DNA of 64,000 bases from Antedon mediterranea (GCF_964355755.1 NC_092673.1:6453001-6517000), one strand, 5' to 3'. Positions 25,643-38,420 are shown, counted from the first letter of the stretch. The notes: a model not told the origin generated them from the letters alone. Program-made: numbers and translations.

Positions 25643-27125
25643 ATCTCAACAAGATGCACACCAGCAAGCAAGAAGAAAGTCAGTATTTACAAGGATTTGG
25701 ACAGCTGTGCTTCATCTTCTTTGCATAAGAGGAATTGACGAATCATCGGATAGCAACTTAAGTTCGTCATCGTCATTATTATCATCATCATCACCATCTA
25801 TATTATTGCAACCAGCGGGCACAGTGTCGGCATCGCTGTCAGGGGTACAAGAAGTATCAGTACGACAGGTATCATCAAAGTCTCTATCAAAGTCATCAAG
25901 ATCACATTCGTCTATGTGGCCAATGTCATCCACATCGTTTGCGCTTTCTCCTAGCCAGATACTTACCACACCAGGTCTATCACCCGGGGAGGTGATTCTC
26001 CCAAGGCAACATGTTTGTAGCTCATCCTCATCATCTACCGCTCCGGTCCAGCGCATTTTTAGAAAACCAACATCAGAGTTATCACCCGGTGAGATACCAG
26101 AAAGGAAAGGTCTTTGTAGTGTGCCATCATCGTTGTCGTCACAATGGCCATTGTCACCTGCCAGTAGCTTCAATGGTTCTTCCCGTTCTTTGAAAAGTAA
26201 CACTACCACTTCAGCACCCATATCCGTCTTTAACGATAGAGATGCTACAACAAAACTTGCTGAAATTCTGCCGCCTGCTCGGTTATTAGATAGTTCAAGT
26301 GTAACCGACCTTTGTAATCCTGTACGCCTTGGACAGGGAAGTTTTGGTCGTGTTGACCTGATGTCATCCAATCTTTTGCCAGGCCACTATCACCTTGTCG
26401 CCGTCAAGACGGCTTTTTTGAACAATTACAGCAATCCTGATGAAGCATGGGGCAAGATGGTAGTAGAAGCGCGTGTTATGAAATTTTTAGACGATCTTCC
26501 ATCTGTTCCTCGAGTCTTTGGCGTCTTTCGCCAAGGTGACGTATGCTGCATGATACAGGAGTTTATCGGAAATACCTTCACCCTTTCCAGCACCACCTTC
26601 CTGGATGTATTGCTAACCGGGCAGCCGTCCTTGAGCGCGCTTGAATGTATCTCTATGACATCAGAGGTTGTCATTGCGCTCAACGACATGCACAAACGTG
26701 GGATTCTCCACAACGACGTAGCTGCGAGAAACATCCTGATCCACCACGCTGGAACCAGCTACAGAGCGAAGCTTACAGACTTCGGGATGGCATGCAGAGT
26801 ACAATATCCAAGAGCACATAGAGAGTTAACCTTTTCATCGTTGGACGAACTACTCCAATACAATCAGGATCATCCGGAGGTAGCACCAGAAAAATACCTT
26901 GACGGTGCTTGTGATTCTGTTAACGGTGACGTGTATTCCATCGGTTATGGTATACGTATTGTAGGAGTGGCAATTAGAAGCAGCGAGATGGTTGAACTTG
27001 GAAAGTCTTGTACATCTTTCGACGCAGAAGATCGACCATCTCTAGATTGGGTAATCAACATCTTGGACATCATTAAAGAAAATGAAAAGAGCAATCCAAC
27101 ATGCCGGGGTATCAATGGCCCTTAG
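25643..27125 (+). CDS. Ser-rich protein kinase with HND catalytic loop, large single exon
   Basis: Numbering here counts from GTG at 25614, where the open frame starts. There is no ATG there; a TTTTTTCAATTAAGTAG acceptor ends at 25642, so either an upstream exon supplies the start or translation begins at ATG 25914 (M101). Residues 40-200 are Ser-rich with two LSPGE motifs. The kinase domain spans about 235-490: glycine loop GQGSFGRV 240-247, VAVK with K265, helix-C E285, catalytic H366-N367-D368 then N373, DFG 389-391, APE 424-426 and helix-F D439. All catalytic residues are present, but the usual HRD Arg is Asn (HNDVAARN). The C-lobe after APE is short, about 78 residues. HxDxAARN is tyrosine-kinase-like, yet the specificity cannot be assigned. 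Stop TAG at 27123. I do not recognise the family; a lineage-specific kinase or retrogene is possible. Confidence 0.8.
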
Positions 27126-29955
27126 TTTTTTTTTAAATATAGTTTTAAATTATTAGGCTTAACATATAAAAAATATAAACAAACAAAGCACAGACATAAT
27201 TATAATGTATAAATAAATTAATAGTAATTATAATGTAAGTTTCAGTAATAAAAAGAATAAATACTTTAAAATATTGATAATTAGGCCTAATAATATTTAA
27301 ATGACAATCCTTTTTATCTAAGTGTTTCTCCCTCTTATTTACATGTGTTTCTTGTTAAGTTTATTCTTAATTAAACATTTTAAATAAAATTACAAAAAAG
27401 ACGACACTAACAAAACATTATTTTAAAAAAAACGAACATTTTAAGTTGCTATTGGTAAGTATTGTAAAAAGGTAAGTATACTCAATTTTAACATTTTCTT
27501 TGTAATGTATTTCAATGTAAGGCTTATAGTTTATATTTTTAACATTAATAGATATGTATATAAAAGTAATAACAAAAAAACCCTTGTAATTTTTTAAACA
27601 AGGTTAGATGTCCTATAAATTTTAATTATAATTCTTTATCATAATTTGTCTATTTCAATATATTATAATGAAAAACATACAAAGAGCTCTCGCGTTTATA
27701 AAACATAATTTTTCTTATATTAACTATATATTTCTGTCCTCTAGGTTTAGGTTGTCATGATACAGTCTTGCTAAGAACTACATGACGTTTATTGAAGACA
27801 ATCATTTAACCAATTAAAGGTAAATCATTACTGTATTGTATTTAAGTAATAAATCGATCTATATATTTTTGATATTATAAAAATGTTTTCCCTACCAAAA
27901 TACCATTTTATTATTGTATAACATAACCTTTTTTTCTCTTTTCATGCAAACCTACCACGATTATCAAATGATGATCAAGAGATGATATATATCATCATTT
28001 CAGGTAAAAGAAAATAATCAAAATTTATTTTGATACCGCTAATTAAATCGTATTTCTTTAAATATTTGTGTGGAAAATCTGTGTATCTTATTTAAGTTTA
28101 TCTAAAGTAAATATAGCTAAGTAATAAAGTGTTTTCTTTACTGTTATCATTGATACTTGTCGAGTAAACTAAAATCAACAATCGATATCAAGCTGATGTT
28201 ATCAACATATATTATGTAAGAAGAGTCACAAATGTTATCTAAAACTCTATCCACCAAAACATTAAAACAAGTTAAATTGTGTAATACAGTAATTATTATT
28301 TGTGTGGCCTGTATTAATACATGTAGCTACAATAAATAACTAAAGTGTTTATTTTTTTAAATTTTGTTTACAATCGATACCAAGCTGATTTTATCAACAT
28401 TTTAGGTAAGAAGAGTCACGATTGTTATTTACAACTCCAAACCATTAACAGAAGTGACATTTATTTGTTTATAACTGTATAATAATTATTGTTTTTCTTT
28501 TGATGGCGATTCGACATAATCAAGTCAATATCAACATCTTTGGTATGAACATTTAATCACTTTGTATGACTCTAGTCTAGCCAAGGCACTTGAAGTTGCT
28601 AGAGTCTCGATCGAGGTATTACAAGTTCAACCAACATTTGTATTGTTTAGTTTTGTTATGTTTAAAACTTCTATGATTTCTTGTTTTCATTAATTGGCGA
28701 GAGCACTAATACTACGACTTATCAACAAGACATCGACATGATGATGATGATGTTAGCAACATTTTTCAACATTTTAGGTAAAGATATTACATTTTTTATA
28801 ATTCAAGTCTGACTTTACCTAGTTGAATTAGCCTAAGCGTTTTACATACAAATAAAATTTGTAATTCTATTTTTTCCTTTCATTTCGGTAAGTACCACAA
28901 CTCATCACCAAGAAGTTAGGCCTAATATTAAGATTATTTTTCTAATATTTTAAGTAAAAATAACCAATCACAGTTGATGTTTGAAAATTCCATTTTTATT
29001 GTTTTCTTTTCATAAATAAGGTGGGAACCATCACAATGTCAGGTAAAAACAAGGAATCGCAATTGTTATGTAGGTAGGCCTACGTACGACTCGTATATAG
29101 CTACTATACAGTTTCACCAAAATATTAAAGTTATAAAACGTGTTTAAAACGTGTTTCTTAAGACGATGTAGCCTAACTAATCATTTTGTACATGACAAAC
29201 TTTTTTATTCTTTTTTAAATGACAATCGGCCGAAGCACCAGAACATGTACAATCAAGCATAATCAAGAGCACATTTAGTTATCTATAACATTTGAATGTG
29301 TTCATTTAGGTGATCTAAGTGAGAGAATGAAAGATGATAATTCAGAATCGGGGTAGTTTAGCTAGTATGCTTAAAAGTATTGAATCCTCTGGACATTTTG
29401 ATCTGTCAACTCTCATTCCTTTTAAACAACTTAAAATTAGATCGTGGAGAGAGTGAACCGTCTCTCGACATGCGGCCTGTGTAACGACTGGTAGATAAAT
29501 GCTATTCATGAAGAATGCAATAATAACGTCATTTAACTGTACTTTATTGACAATCTAATAGATCTCAGATAACTATTTAAATGAAATAGTAGTTTTTATT
29601 AATATTAGTAAATGTGTTGCTATGACTAATGAACTTACTTATGTTATTAAATCTAGGCCTAACTTGTTAATTTAAACAATAATATAAATCTAACACTATC
29701 ATTACTACTAAGATCTGCCGTTTATAGTAGTTTAATATTTAAATAATAACAATAATAATGTTTGCTCGGCAATTATTGTACTGCAACCAGGGGAAAGTTA
29801 ATAGCCATGCTTGTTTAAAAAATGCTCTTACTCTACCATTGTTATTATATTGCTGCTATTATTACAAATAAACACATTTTATTAATAAATATTAAAACAC
29901 AAAAGATTAAAATGAAAGTGTAAATCACTTTAATGTGCATTAAAATAATATATAT
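27126..29955. other. Interval between kinase and GPCR
   Basis: Contains the kinase 3' UTR and a run of loosely repeated blocks (27940-29075, listed separately). AT-rich elsewhere. No open frame with a recognisable domain is present. The right-hand side holds the 3' UTR of the minus-strand GPCR. Confidence 0.55.
27940..29075. repeat. Degenerate ~130-240-bp blocks with donor-like AGGTAAGA motifs
   Basis: About seven blocks share the order TTTTC-rich tract, CGATAYCAAGCTGAT-like or related sequence, TATCAACATTTTAGGTAAG-like sequence, then AGTCAC and TTGTTAT. The clearest pair is at about 28180-28240 and 28370-28430 (both have CAAGCTGAT, ATCAACAT and GTAAGAAGAGTCAC). Weaker copies are near 27960, 28500, 28720, 28890 and 29010. 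Each contains something like a pyrimidine tract plus a 5' splice site, but no conserved open frame was found. Confidence 0.45.
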
Positions 29956-30987
29956 CTAACACCTACTATCGTGTGTTTTGTTACTCATTTGTAAAACTAA
30001 TTCGTCTGTAGTGTTAGTAGAGCGATTCCCAGTATCCTGAACACTAGAATCTTCAATCACCACTGTTTGGCGGAAACAACATGATTTTTCATTCGTGCAA
30101 CACCCGAACAATTCCGAAATTCCTTCTCGGAAATCCGGCAACCTTCGCCAATATATAACCGGATTCACCGCGGAGTTTAGCAATATCATTGCAACGCCAA
30201 TGTAGAAAACCAAACTCGACACTATACAACGATCCTCTTCCTCAAAGCCATAGTACATTGTGAACATAATGCGAAGAGATTCAATTGCCCATGGCAACCA
30301 GCAAATAGCGTAAACCACCACTATTACAACATACGCCCTTAACACAAGTTTTGTATACTTATAGTTACCTCCTCGGTTCAATCTAGCGGACATTCGTTTA
30401 TCATGTGAATGTATTTTTATAAATATTGAAAAGTAAAGTATTGAAATCCCAATCATTATTACAACAATGCACAGAGGACCAAGAGTGAAAAATATAACTC
30501 GATGTAGGATATAGTCATAGAACGAAATTGGTAAAAGAACTGATGACGTTATCAACCACATGATGACGGAAATGCTTAGAAGTTGACGCGTTGTTCCGAT
30601 GTGAGTTTTGCTACTGTTGGTGAATACGACGATCTTGAGAAATCGTTCGGCAGCGATTGCGAGGATCGTAAAACCCGAGACAATGCCGACAATCAGTCCG
30701 ATGCTCTCCATATAGGTTTTGTTGAAAATCACAATACAGGGGTAAATTATACCGGCCATTAAGTCCGTTAGTGCTAAGTTAAAGATAAGAATATTGCGGC
30801 GTTTATGCAGCCGCTTTACTTTGATGATTGCCGCCAGAATAATTGCATTTTCTACGATAGATAAGATGCATATCAAGAAGAAATAAATTGAAAAGATTGC
30901 CAAGCCTGTATTGCTGCTACCAAAGACACCGGATTCCATAATGTCAACAGGCTCCACTGAGCAGTTTATAACAGCAGTGCGATCCAT
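29956..30987 (-). CDS. Class A (rhodopsin-type) GPCR, intronless, 343 aa
   Basis: One exon from ATG 30987 to stop 29956. Seven hydrophobic segments are visible. Class A marks: N47 in TM1 (ENAII), D75 in TM2 (NLALTD), E114-R115-F116 at the end of TM3 in place of DRY, W144 in TM4, CWLPW 229-233 in TM6 and NPVIY 275-279 in TM7. A Cys pair at 296-297 may be palmitoylated, and N8 (NCS) is a glycosylation site. The extracellular loops are very short, and no Cys is present about 25 residues before R115, so the usual TM3-ECL2 disulphide seems absent, as in melanocortin/lysophospholipid-like receptors. The ligand is unknown; I do not assign a subfamily. Intronless class A receptors are often expanded in echinoderms. 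Plasma-membrane location and G-protein coupling are inferred. Confidence 0.9.
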   Translation of the reverse strand: MDRTAVINCSVEPVDIMESGVFGSSNTGLAIFSIYFFLICILSIVENAIILAAIIKVKRLHKRRNILIFNLALTDLMAGIIYPCIVIFNKTYMESIGLIVGIVSGFTILAIAAERFLKIVVFTNSSKTHIGTTRQLLSISVIMWLITSSVLLPISFYDYILHRVIFFTLGPLCIVVIMIGISILYFSIFIKIHSHDKRMSARLNRGGNYKYTKLVLRAYVVIVVVYAICWLPWAIESLRIMFTMYYGFEEEDRCIVSSLVFYIGVAMILLNSAVNPVIYWRRLPDFREGISELFGCCTNEKSCCFRQTVVIEDSSVQDTGNRSTNTTDELVLQMSNKTHDSRC

Positions 30988-32750
30988 CGTCTTGTCGAAT
31001 TATCTTCCTGTTGAATTGGCCTAAATAGATGATCGAAACATGATAATTAAAAAAACAGAAACTGATACAGCAATGCAACCCACAATTGCCTTTAACAAAA
31101 CATTCATTAGTTTACTTCAAGCAATGCAACCCACAATTCATTAGTTTACTTTATGTTTTAGTAATAATTAAAACACAATTAAAAAAAGCATACACTTTAC
31201 TTTATTGCCATAAAAAAAGTCTGAGAATATAACTGCTACATTCTGCAGTTATGAAATATTATCTACCTGATAACATGTATTACAAGTATTTACTACACTT
31301 AGACTTGTATCTCACTGACTTGCGGTAGTCAGTTAGATAGTATATCGTGAAAGCTGCAGAAATTAAAACGAATACTTATAAATATATTGTATCCAAACAA
31401 CTCACCAGATAGGCAAAAATGATAACCCTTCGGTTTTACAAATTAGAAAAGTTAAACTTTAATTGCATAGTTTTTTTGTTTAAGTCGAATGACCCACGTT
31501 AATCACGAAACTGTAAGAACTAATTAATTGCGAAAATATTTCTCTATCATTTTATAGATGTCCACGCCGGAAAATAGAATTAATCGGTGGATCACTGGTG
31601 TGCATGAAAAATCAAACCGCACACGATATGCCCTTCACAAATAGTTAAAGGATAAACTTTCATCATGTTCAAGGAACTTATTATATTACGACAGTATTAC
31701 TCATGATATACTGAAAGAGGCGCATCACTTTTAACAAAATATTAAAATTTAGCCTAATAATTCCAATGTTACTACACCTTACCAAACATTTAAAACAATG
31801 GTTTTATGCCATATTTTGTTCGTCTATTGGCTTTTACTTATAGTAATTGAAAGTATGATGAAACTTAAGTGAAAGTACGTGGTAGACCCACTTAACACAC
31901 ATAGCCTTGATGATGAGTGGTTTTACGTACGAACTGATGTCATGACTTACTAGCTTCCTAGAGGGATAGGCCTACACAGAATGTAGCTGGCAGTACACGT
32001 TCTAGTACTAGTGATGTTAAGCTAAACTACTGCTCGTTTACCGTCACTTGACCAAGAATCTGGAACAATTTACTAACTAGTTACATTAAACATTTGAATG
32101 ACTATAAACAGCAATACTTTTTATTTTAACTAATGCTATGAATGAAGAGTCGCTGATTCTGAGCTTATCATAAATGGGCGCTATAATGTTAATGTTAGCT
32201 CAACGAATAATAACGGCACTTATTAAATTAAATATCAGTTACATTGTCTCTTTAAAAAAAACAACAAATTGATAGCAACACTTTTTGTGTGTATTTCGAT
32301 TTTCTTTCAATTGATAATGACCCCAATGGGAACTAATTCTTCCTGTAAGGATTAATTTGGTCGCCAATAAAAACAAACATCTGATATTGAACATTTAACT
32401 AACCAGAGGCCTGTAGAATAGAATAATATTATACAATAACAAGTTTTGTTTTTGTCTTTTCTGTTTTTATCCTTGTACATTAAACTTCATATTTTTTTCC
32501 GGTTCAATAACTTTAATTTTTCACAACAACAACTCACGTCAGATTGATGATGATCATCCGGGTATTCCCTCTTTCATGAGTCATAACAGTTCAAGTTCAT
32601 GTATCGAATAAATGATTGGTCAAAATTATCGAGCGTGTTAATAACTAAACCTAATATAAGGTCATGTCCAGTTTTTAAATTATGAATGGGAAAGAAAGCC
32701 GAAGAAAATTTCATTTGGTTTTTTTAATGTCATAATAATGTTCAGAATTT

Positions 32751-33630
32751 AGGCCTAATGATGACGTGCATCTTTAATACACCTCACTGTGTATAATAAT
32801 AGCTCTTTTGACAGCAAGGATAGACAACAAAACTAAACACACACACAAAATATAACATGTAGACCTATTGTAATTTAAAACTATAAAATAGGCCTAATGA
32901 TGACGTGCATCTTTTATACACCTATCTGTGTATATTAATAGCATCATCCTGGTTAGTCTTTTGACAGCAAGGATAGACAACAAAACTAAACACACACACA
33001 AAATATAACATGTAGACCTATTGTAATTTAAAACTATGAAATAGGCCTAATGATGACGTGCATCTTTTATACACCTATCTGTGTATATTAATAGCATCAT
33101 CCTGGTTAGTCTTTTGACAGCAAGGATAGACAACAAAACTAAACACACACACAAAATATAACTTGTAGACCTATTGTAATTTAAAACTATAAAATAGGCC
33201 TGATGATGACGTGCATCTTTTATACACCTATCTGTGTATATTAATAGCATCATCCTGGTTAGTCTTTTGACAGCGAGGATATACACCAAAACAAAACACA
33301 CACACAAAATATGACTTGTAGGCCTAGTGTAGGCCTAATTTAAAACTATAAAATTAGGCCTAATGATGACGTACATCTTTTATGCACTTATCTTCGTAGA
33401 TTAATAGCAACATCCTGGTTAGTCTTTTGACAGCAAGGATATAGACAACAAAACTAAACACAAAACACACGCACAAAATATGACTTGTACTGTAATTTAA
33501 AACTATAAAATTAGGCCTAATGATGACGTGCATCTTTATGCACCTATCTGTGTAGATTAATAGCAACATCATGGTTAGTCTTTTGACAGCGAGGATAGAC
33601 ACCTAAACAAAACACACACACAAAACATAT
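32751..33630. repeat. Tandem array, unit ~139-160 bp, about 5.7 copies
   Basis: Units begin AGGCCTAATGATGACGTGCA at about 32751, 32890, 33043, 33196, 33356 and 33513, so periods are 139, 153, 153, 160 and 157 bp. Each holds CTTTTGACAGCAAGGATA and an ACACACACA tract. Short antisense open frames arise from the repeat and are not treated as genes. Confidence 0.9.
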
Positions 33631-34034
33631 TACTCGGCTTGAATATTGTCTTGAATACAGAATGCAACAACGGATATTTATTACAAATACACATTCTTCA
33701 TTTTCATTGTTTAGATGGAAGGCATATCTTATAATATTAGACCTACCCTGAAATTAATTTCTAGGACTACTATGGTTACATCTTTTCACCTCACAGTTCA
33801 TCTCTTTTCACCTCACTGCATAATCATATGGTGATTATTGCATGACGCCAGCAAAATATCAAATTGCAAATTGTCTAGAATGAATTTACTATTCTGTGAT
33901 AATGTCCGCAAAGTCCATTGCTAAAAGTGTTAGGGTAATAAATGGGTTAAATTGAAACATAGATTCGCAAAATGTAGCACCAATTGCAGAACTGTGAGTC
34001 TGAAAAACTTTTTGAATTTACTTCATTTTACTAA

Positions 34035-34071
34035 CTAGATGGTACGCGAGCGAAGCGAGCGTACCATCTAG
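34035..34071. repeat. Perfect inverted repeat with GCGAGCGAAGCGAGC centre
   Basis: Arms CTAGATGGTACGC (34035-34047) and GCGTACCATCTAG (34059-34071) flank an 11-base loop. The GC-rich palindrome contrasts with the AT-rich surroundings. It may be the end of a repeat element. Confidence 0.75.
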
Positions 34072-37000
34072 GTCGTGCTCACAGATGGTTCTCGAATACA
34101 TAATAATTTCAGCGTTAAAGAACTGGCGATTTCAAATGTACGTACCGCAGGACAATAATACATGTCGTTTACAGGAACGAATAAATAGACACTGTGATTT
34201 ATGTACTCAACTAAAATTAGCACCCTGGGAATTACTTCCGAAAGAGAAACTTGTCACAAAATGAGACAAATTGTTTAAGTCAAATTTAAACAAACTTAAT
34301 TTGTGTTTTGTATGTAACATTAGGGTTGAGGGATGGGGAAGAGGATGGGTGCAAAGAAGAACAATTTTTAAATATATTCTTTATCTATTTAGTAACGAAA
34401 TATTAATTGTTTTCATGTTTTACAAATAATATACCACTATACACAGTAAAACATTGCGATTTAATACTTTGTTGAAACTATCACCGTCGATTGAAATACA
34501 GTACATATAACGATACATCACTACGACGTGTATATGTTTATATAATTTAAAACAATTTGTGAAAACCACCTTTATTCGAGCAAAATCATAAATTCGATTT
34601 AATGGTCAATAAATATTAAATTATCTAACTCAACTTAATTAGTAGGCATAATGGTTTTCAATTGTTTCTTAGAGCCAATTCATACTTAAGTTGGTTCCTA
34701 CCCTACCCTCCAAAGTTGTTCTGCGTTTAGGGCATGTGATGTACCGTAGGCCCATCCTCTACTGGTTTTACAACGCTACTCATGCCAGTGAGGGAAGGGT
34801 GGTGATGTGGGTGGTTTAACTGCAATAATAAAGATGTGTACATAATATACGGCGAGTGAAAGCGCTAGCTCATTATCTGTTTAAAAAAATGTATATCCAA
34901 CCTCTGCAGCACAGATTGAAATGGTTGGGTTGGTTGAAAAAAAAATGGATCGAATTATACAGTACTTGCCTTTACGACGCCTGAGGGAATAGACACTTGT
35001 GGAACAGAGATTGGAATGTTCCATTCATCGCAAATCAATACATTTGTATAAACGTATATTAAATCTATCAAAATAGTATAAAAAAAAAAATCGGCCTGTC
35101 TTCAACATTATGATGCTGTACTTGAGCTGTTCAACCGGTTTTCAGCCATTAAAAACAATTATCGTAGGAGGAGATAGGAAAATGCGAAGCATCCTCGTAT
35201 TATTGTCTGCGGGTATTTTTCAAGACGGACATCCATTAGACAGTGTATACCACGATCGAAAAACACCCCTATTTGGGGCAAATCGTTGAACCTAAATTCG
35301 TTTTAATCGTCAATAACTAATTATCGAAATCAATTTAATTAGTAAACAGGGTTACATCTGGTGGTTAAAATCAGTACCGAAAGTACGAACCAACTTTATA
35401 TACCATCGAGTAAACATTCTAGCAATAACGCACGATTTACCAAATTTTGCCCTTACGTAAATTTATATATAGATACATATAGGCCTAATTATAAAGACCG
35501 TATAATTTCTTGAATTCCAGAAAAAATCGTATAATCATTATTTTGGCTTCCTTAAAATTAGAAAATGAAACCTAACCATCAGTATCAATCTGTTCCTCAG
35601 GCATATTGTACTTGTTATTATCAATGCAAGGTTATATTTTGTATACACAACAACAGTTTGTATTATACATATTATGTATTGCGTGAGAAGTTTGATATGC
35701 GTGAATGATTATATATAAAATGTCAGGTACCTCTATTTCTATACTACCATTTATCGATTTGTATTTTTTAAAGGGTTTTTCTATTTTGGACGGACGACAC
35801 AATACATTTACTTACCTTATGTTCTCGTACATACAAGGGATAATATTCATACTGTATCATGATGCACTTTTTTTGCACATGACACTTGTTGATTGTGTTG
35901 ATTAAACGGATAGTCCAGCAGTATTCTTAAATAAATAAGAAAGGCTGTTCGTTAGGATACACATTTTTGCTACTACGCACATCCATGGGATATAGATTGT
36001 ACTAATGTTTAGAGTACATTTTAAACCCGTGCCGGGAGTTGGATTAATGAGGTCAACCAGGGTAATGGAAATGTTTCAAACTTCATTAAACCTGCCCAAG
36101 GTGTGTGGGAGCGGGGGCGTTAGGAGTTTGTTCATACTGTAGCCTACGTGGCACCAGTCACCACTCTAGAAGACGGTCTCTCTTAAATACCTGGTTATTG
36201 TACAAATAATTTATTTCAAATCTAACGACAAACCAATATATTTATTTATTGCGAAAAAACTTGGGGCGCGTTTATACAACACGCTATTACACGCATATTC
36301 TACACGCCTACGAGAAGTGTGTTGTATAACAACAAAGAGATTCCGTGTAATGAGATTTTAATTGCAAAAAAGGCTACTTGGCTGAATCCTAAAATTTGGT
36401 GGATTCCCGGTCACCGTTACCGTGTTGGAAGTGTCCTCAGGGTATATTTTGACCTCTCGTTAAAACAGGTCGTAATATCAATCATGTCATGCGACGTCTA
36501 ACAAAATTGGGCCCATTTATTGCTGCTTCGCTGCCAGCAATCATCCTCCTACCACGTCTTACGCCTAGCCTGGTAGGGCCAACTCGTAGTGGTAGTAGGC
36601 CTCTATAGACTATCGTTTCCCACTCCAAACAGAATAAACAAGAAATATTTCTTACAAAAAACGCCGCGTAACTTTTTGACTGGACAGTCTTCATTAATCT
36701 AATATAATAGGTCGGCCAATCAAAACGCAAGTGAACAATTGGGACTTTACTTGTGATTTATGTCATTGGCCTGTCAGCACAGTCGTTTCTTTCTAGAATT
36801 AAACGCACAAACTTGTATTGGGTATAATTTATGTTTATGTGGTTATTACTATCGCATTTAGGTATTGATAATAATAATAATATGGCTTTTGAATATATAA
36901 TTACTGTCTGTAGAATAACATTTATACATTTTCGGTTCGCGATGAAAAGTTATATGAATGGATTTGTAATAGGTATTTATAATAATAGTATATGGGTTGT

Positions 37001-37160
37001 ATTATTGATAAGCTATCACCAAATCGCGTTATACCATTATTTCTCAGGGTTTTTTGCACCATTGATCAATACCAAACGCGTATCGGTATTATAGTTTTTA
37101 ATGAATCATTACATTAATAAAAATACCCAATTAAATCAATCGCGTCAGTCCAATTCCGAC

Positions 37161-37314
37161 TTATGTGTCTACACTGTCCCAACTAGTTTAACAAAAAAAG
37201 TGTGATGTGCCCAAATATGGTAGTGATATGCCCGAATATCGTAGTGGACATCGTCATGTCTATATAATAATATGGGCACATTATATTTAGTTTGATAGTA
37301 TAGACAGAGCTTAA
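37161..37314. mobile_element. MITE family A, copy 6
   Basis: Starts TATGTGTCTACACTGTCCCA and ends TTGATAGTATAGACAGAGCT plus TAA, with GTGATGTGCCCAAATATGGT inside. Somewhat diverged from the copy at 19369. Confidence 0.75.
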
Positions 37315-37334
37315 GGATTATATTTAAAAAATGT

Positions 37335-37640
37335 TTTCTTACATTTTGAAAAAAAGTATTTATTTGTTTATAAGCCCAATTTTCCAGTCTTAATTTTACA
37401 TTTTGAAAAAAAAGTATTTTATTTGTTGATAAGCCCAATTGTGCAGTCTTATTTTACATTTTGAACAAAAGTATTTATTTGTTGAGCCTAAGCCCAATTT
37501 TGCAGTCTTATTTTACATTTTAAACGAAAGTATTTATTTGTTGATAAGCCGAATTTCCAATTTAATAATAATGACCCCTTCCACAGTGCTTATACCATAT
37601 ATATTTTACATGATATTGACCGTGGGTTCTTTACGCCTCT
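37335..37640. repeat. 57-59-bp tandem repeat, four units, plus 3' flank
   Basis: AGTATTTATTTG-type motifs start at about 37355, 37413, 37470 and 37529, each followed by ATAAGCCCAATTTTGCAGTC-like sequence and TTTTACATTTTGAA. The unit run is followed by an AATGACCCCTTCCACAGTGC segment that recurs at about 38190. Confidence 0.8.
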
Positions 37641-38099
37641 GATGCATTTGTTTTTATTGTACCTTTTTAATAAATTATTATGTTTAGGCCTAATCACACC
37701 CAATTTAATGAAACGGTCAGATTCCGATTTCAATTGAACAAAAGTAGTACTGTATTTATTATTCATTGATAAGCCAAGGGTCCCATGGCGTTAGCCGATA
37801 TCTTGAGCATTTGACTCATGTGTCAACCTGTAACACAAATCATTCTTCAAAATCTAAAGAAAGAACCTCACACGTCTTTTTTGTGAGTGATGGATATGCC
37901 CACGGAAATAATATGTGGACATTGCAAACAATCATAGGCCTACAGTAACAAACATAACATGGCTAATAAGCATAACATTCAGACTTGTTTGTTTTCTAGT
38001 GGATTTTTATTTACTTTAGCATGTAGAATAAAACTAGTAACAGTGGCTATATTAATAATTATACTGATTATCCTTGATGTTATCGCGTCTAATAATAAA

Positions 38100-38420
38100 A
38101 TATTTTGTTGTTGATAAGCCCAATTTTTCAGCCTTGATTTTACATTTTGAACGAAAGTATTTATTTGTTGATAAGCCCAATTTTGCAGTCTTAATAATGA
38201 CCCTTCCACAGTGCATTTTACATGATATTGACCGAGGGTTTTTACGCCTCTATAGCCACTGATCAATACCATAATTAATGTACTTTTTTAAATGAATATT
38301 GAAATGTTTCAACATACCCAATTAAAAGAACGGTCCGTTTTCGAGTTCAATCTTTTAGAGAGGTTGGAGTTTCATTTTGAACGAAAGTATTTATTTGATT
38401 GTGATAAGCCAAATTTCTAG
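38100..38420. repeat. Dispersed second copies of the 37.3-37.6 kb repeat
   Basis: Copies of GATAAGCCCAATTTT and GAACGAAAGTATTTATTTG lie at about 38115-38185 and 38370-38420. The first is followed by AATGACCCTTCCACAGTGC and TTTTACGCCTCT, as at 37565-37640. This indicates segmental duplication of roughly 150 bp. Confidence 0.75.

Noticed and set aside
25712-26371. 219-codon antisense open frame opposite the Ser-rich kinase segment
   Set aside because: It mirrors biased TCA/TCG serine codons, giving an Asp-rich low-complexity antisense product with no domain.
33047-33602. Two repetitive hydrophobic open frames (86 and 80 codons) on the minus strand
   Set aside because: They are generated by the tandem array at 32751-33630 and repeat with its period. 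Not a membrane protein gene.
32751-33630. CRISPR-like regular repeats
   Set aside because: Units are contiguous and diverge along their whole length, with no constant repeat/variable spacer pattern. A eukaryotic tandem array fits.
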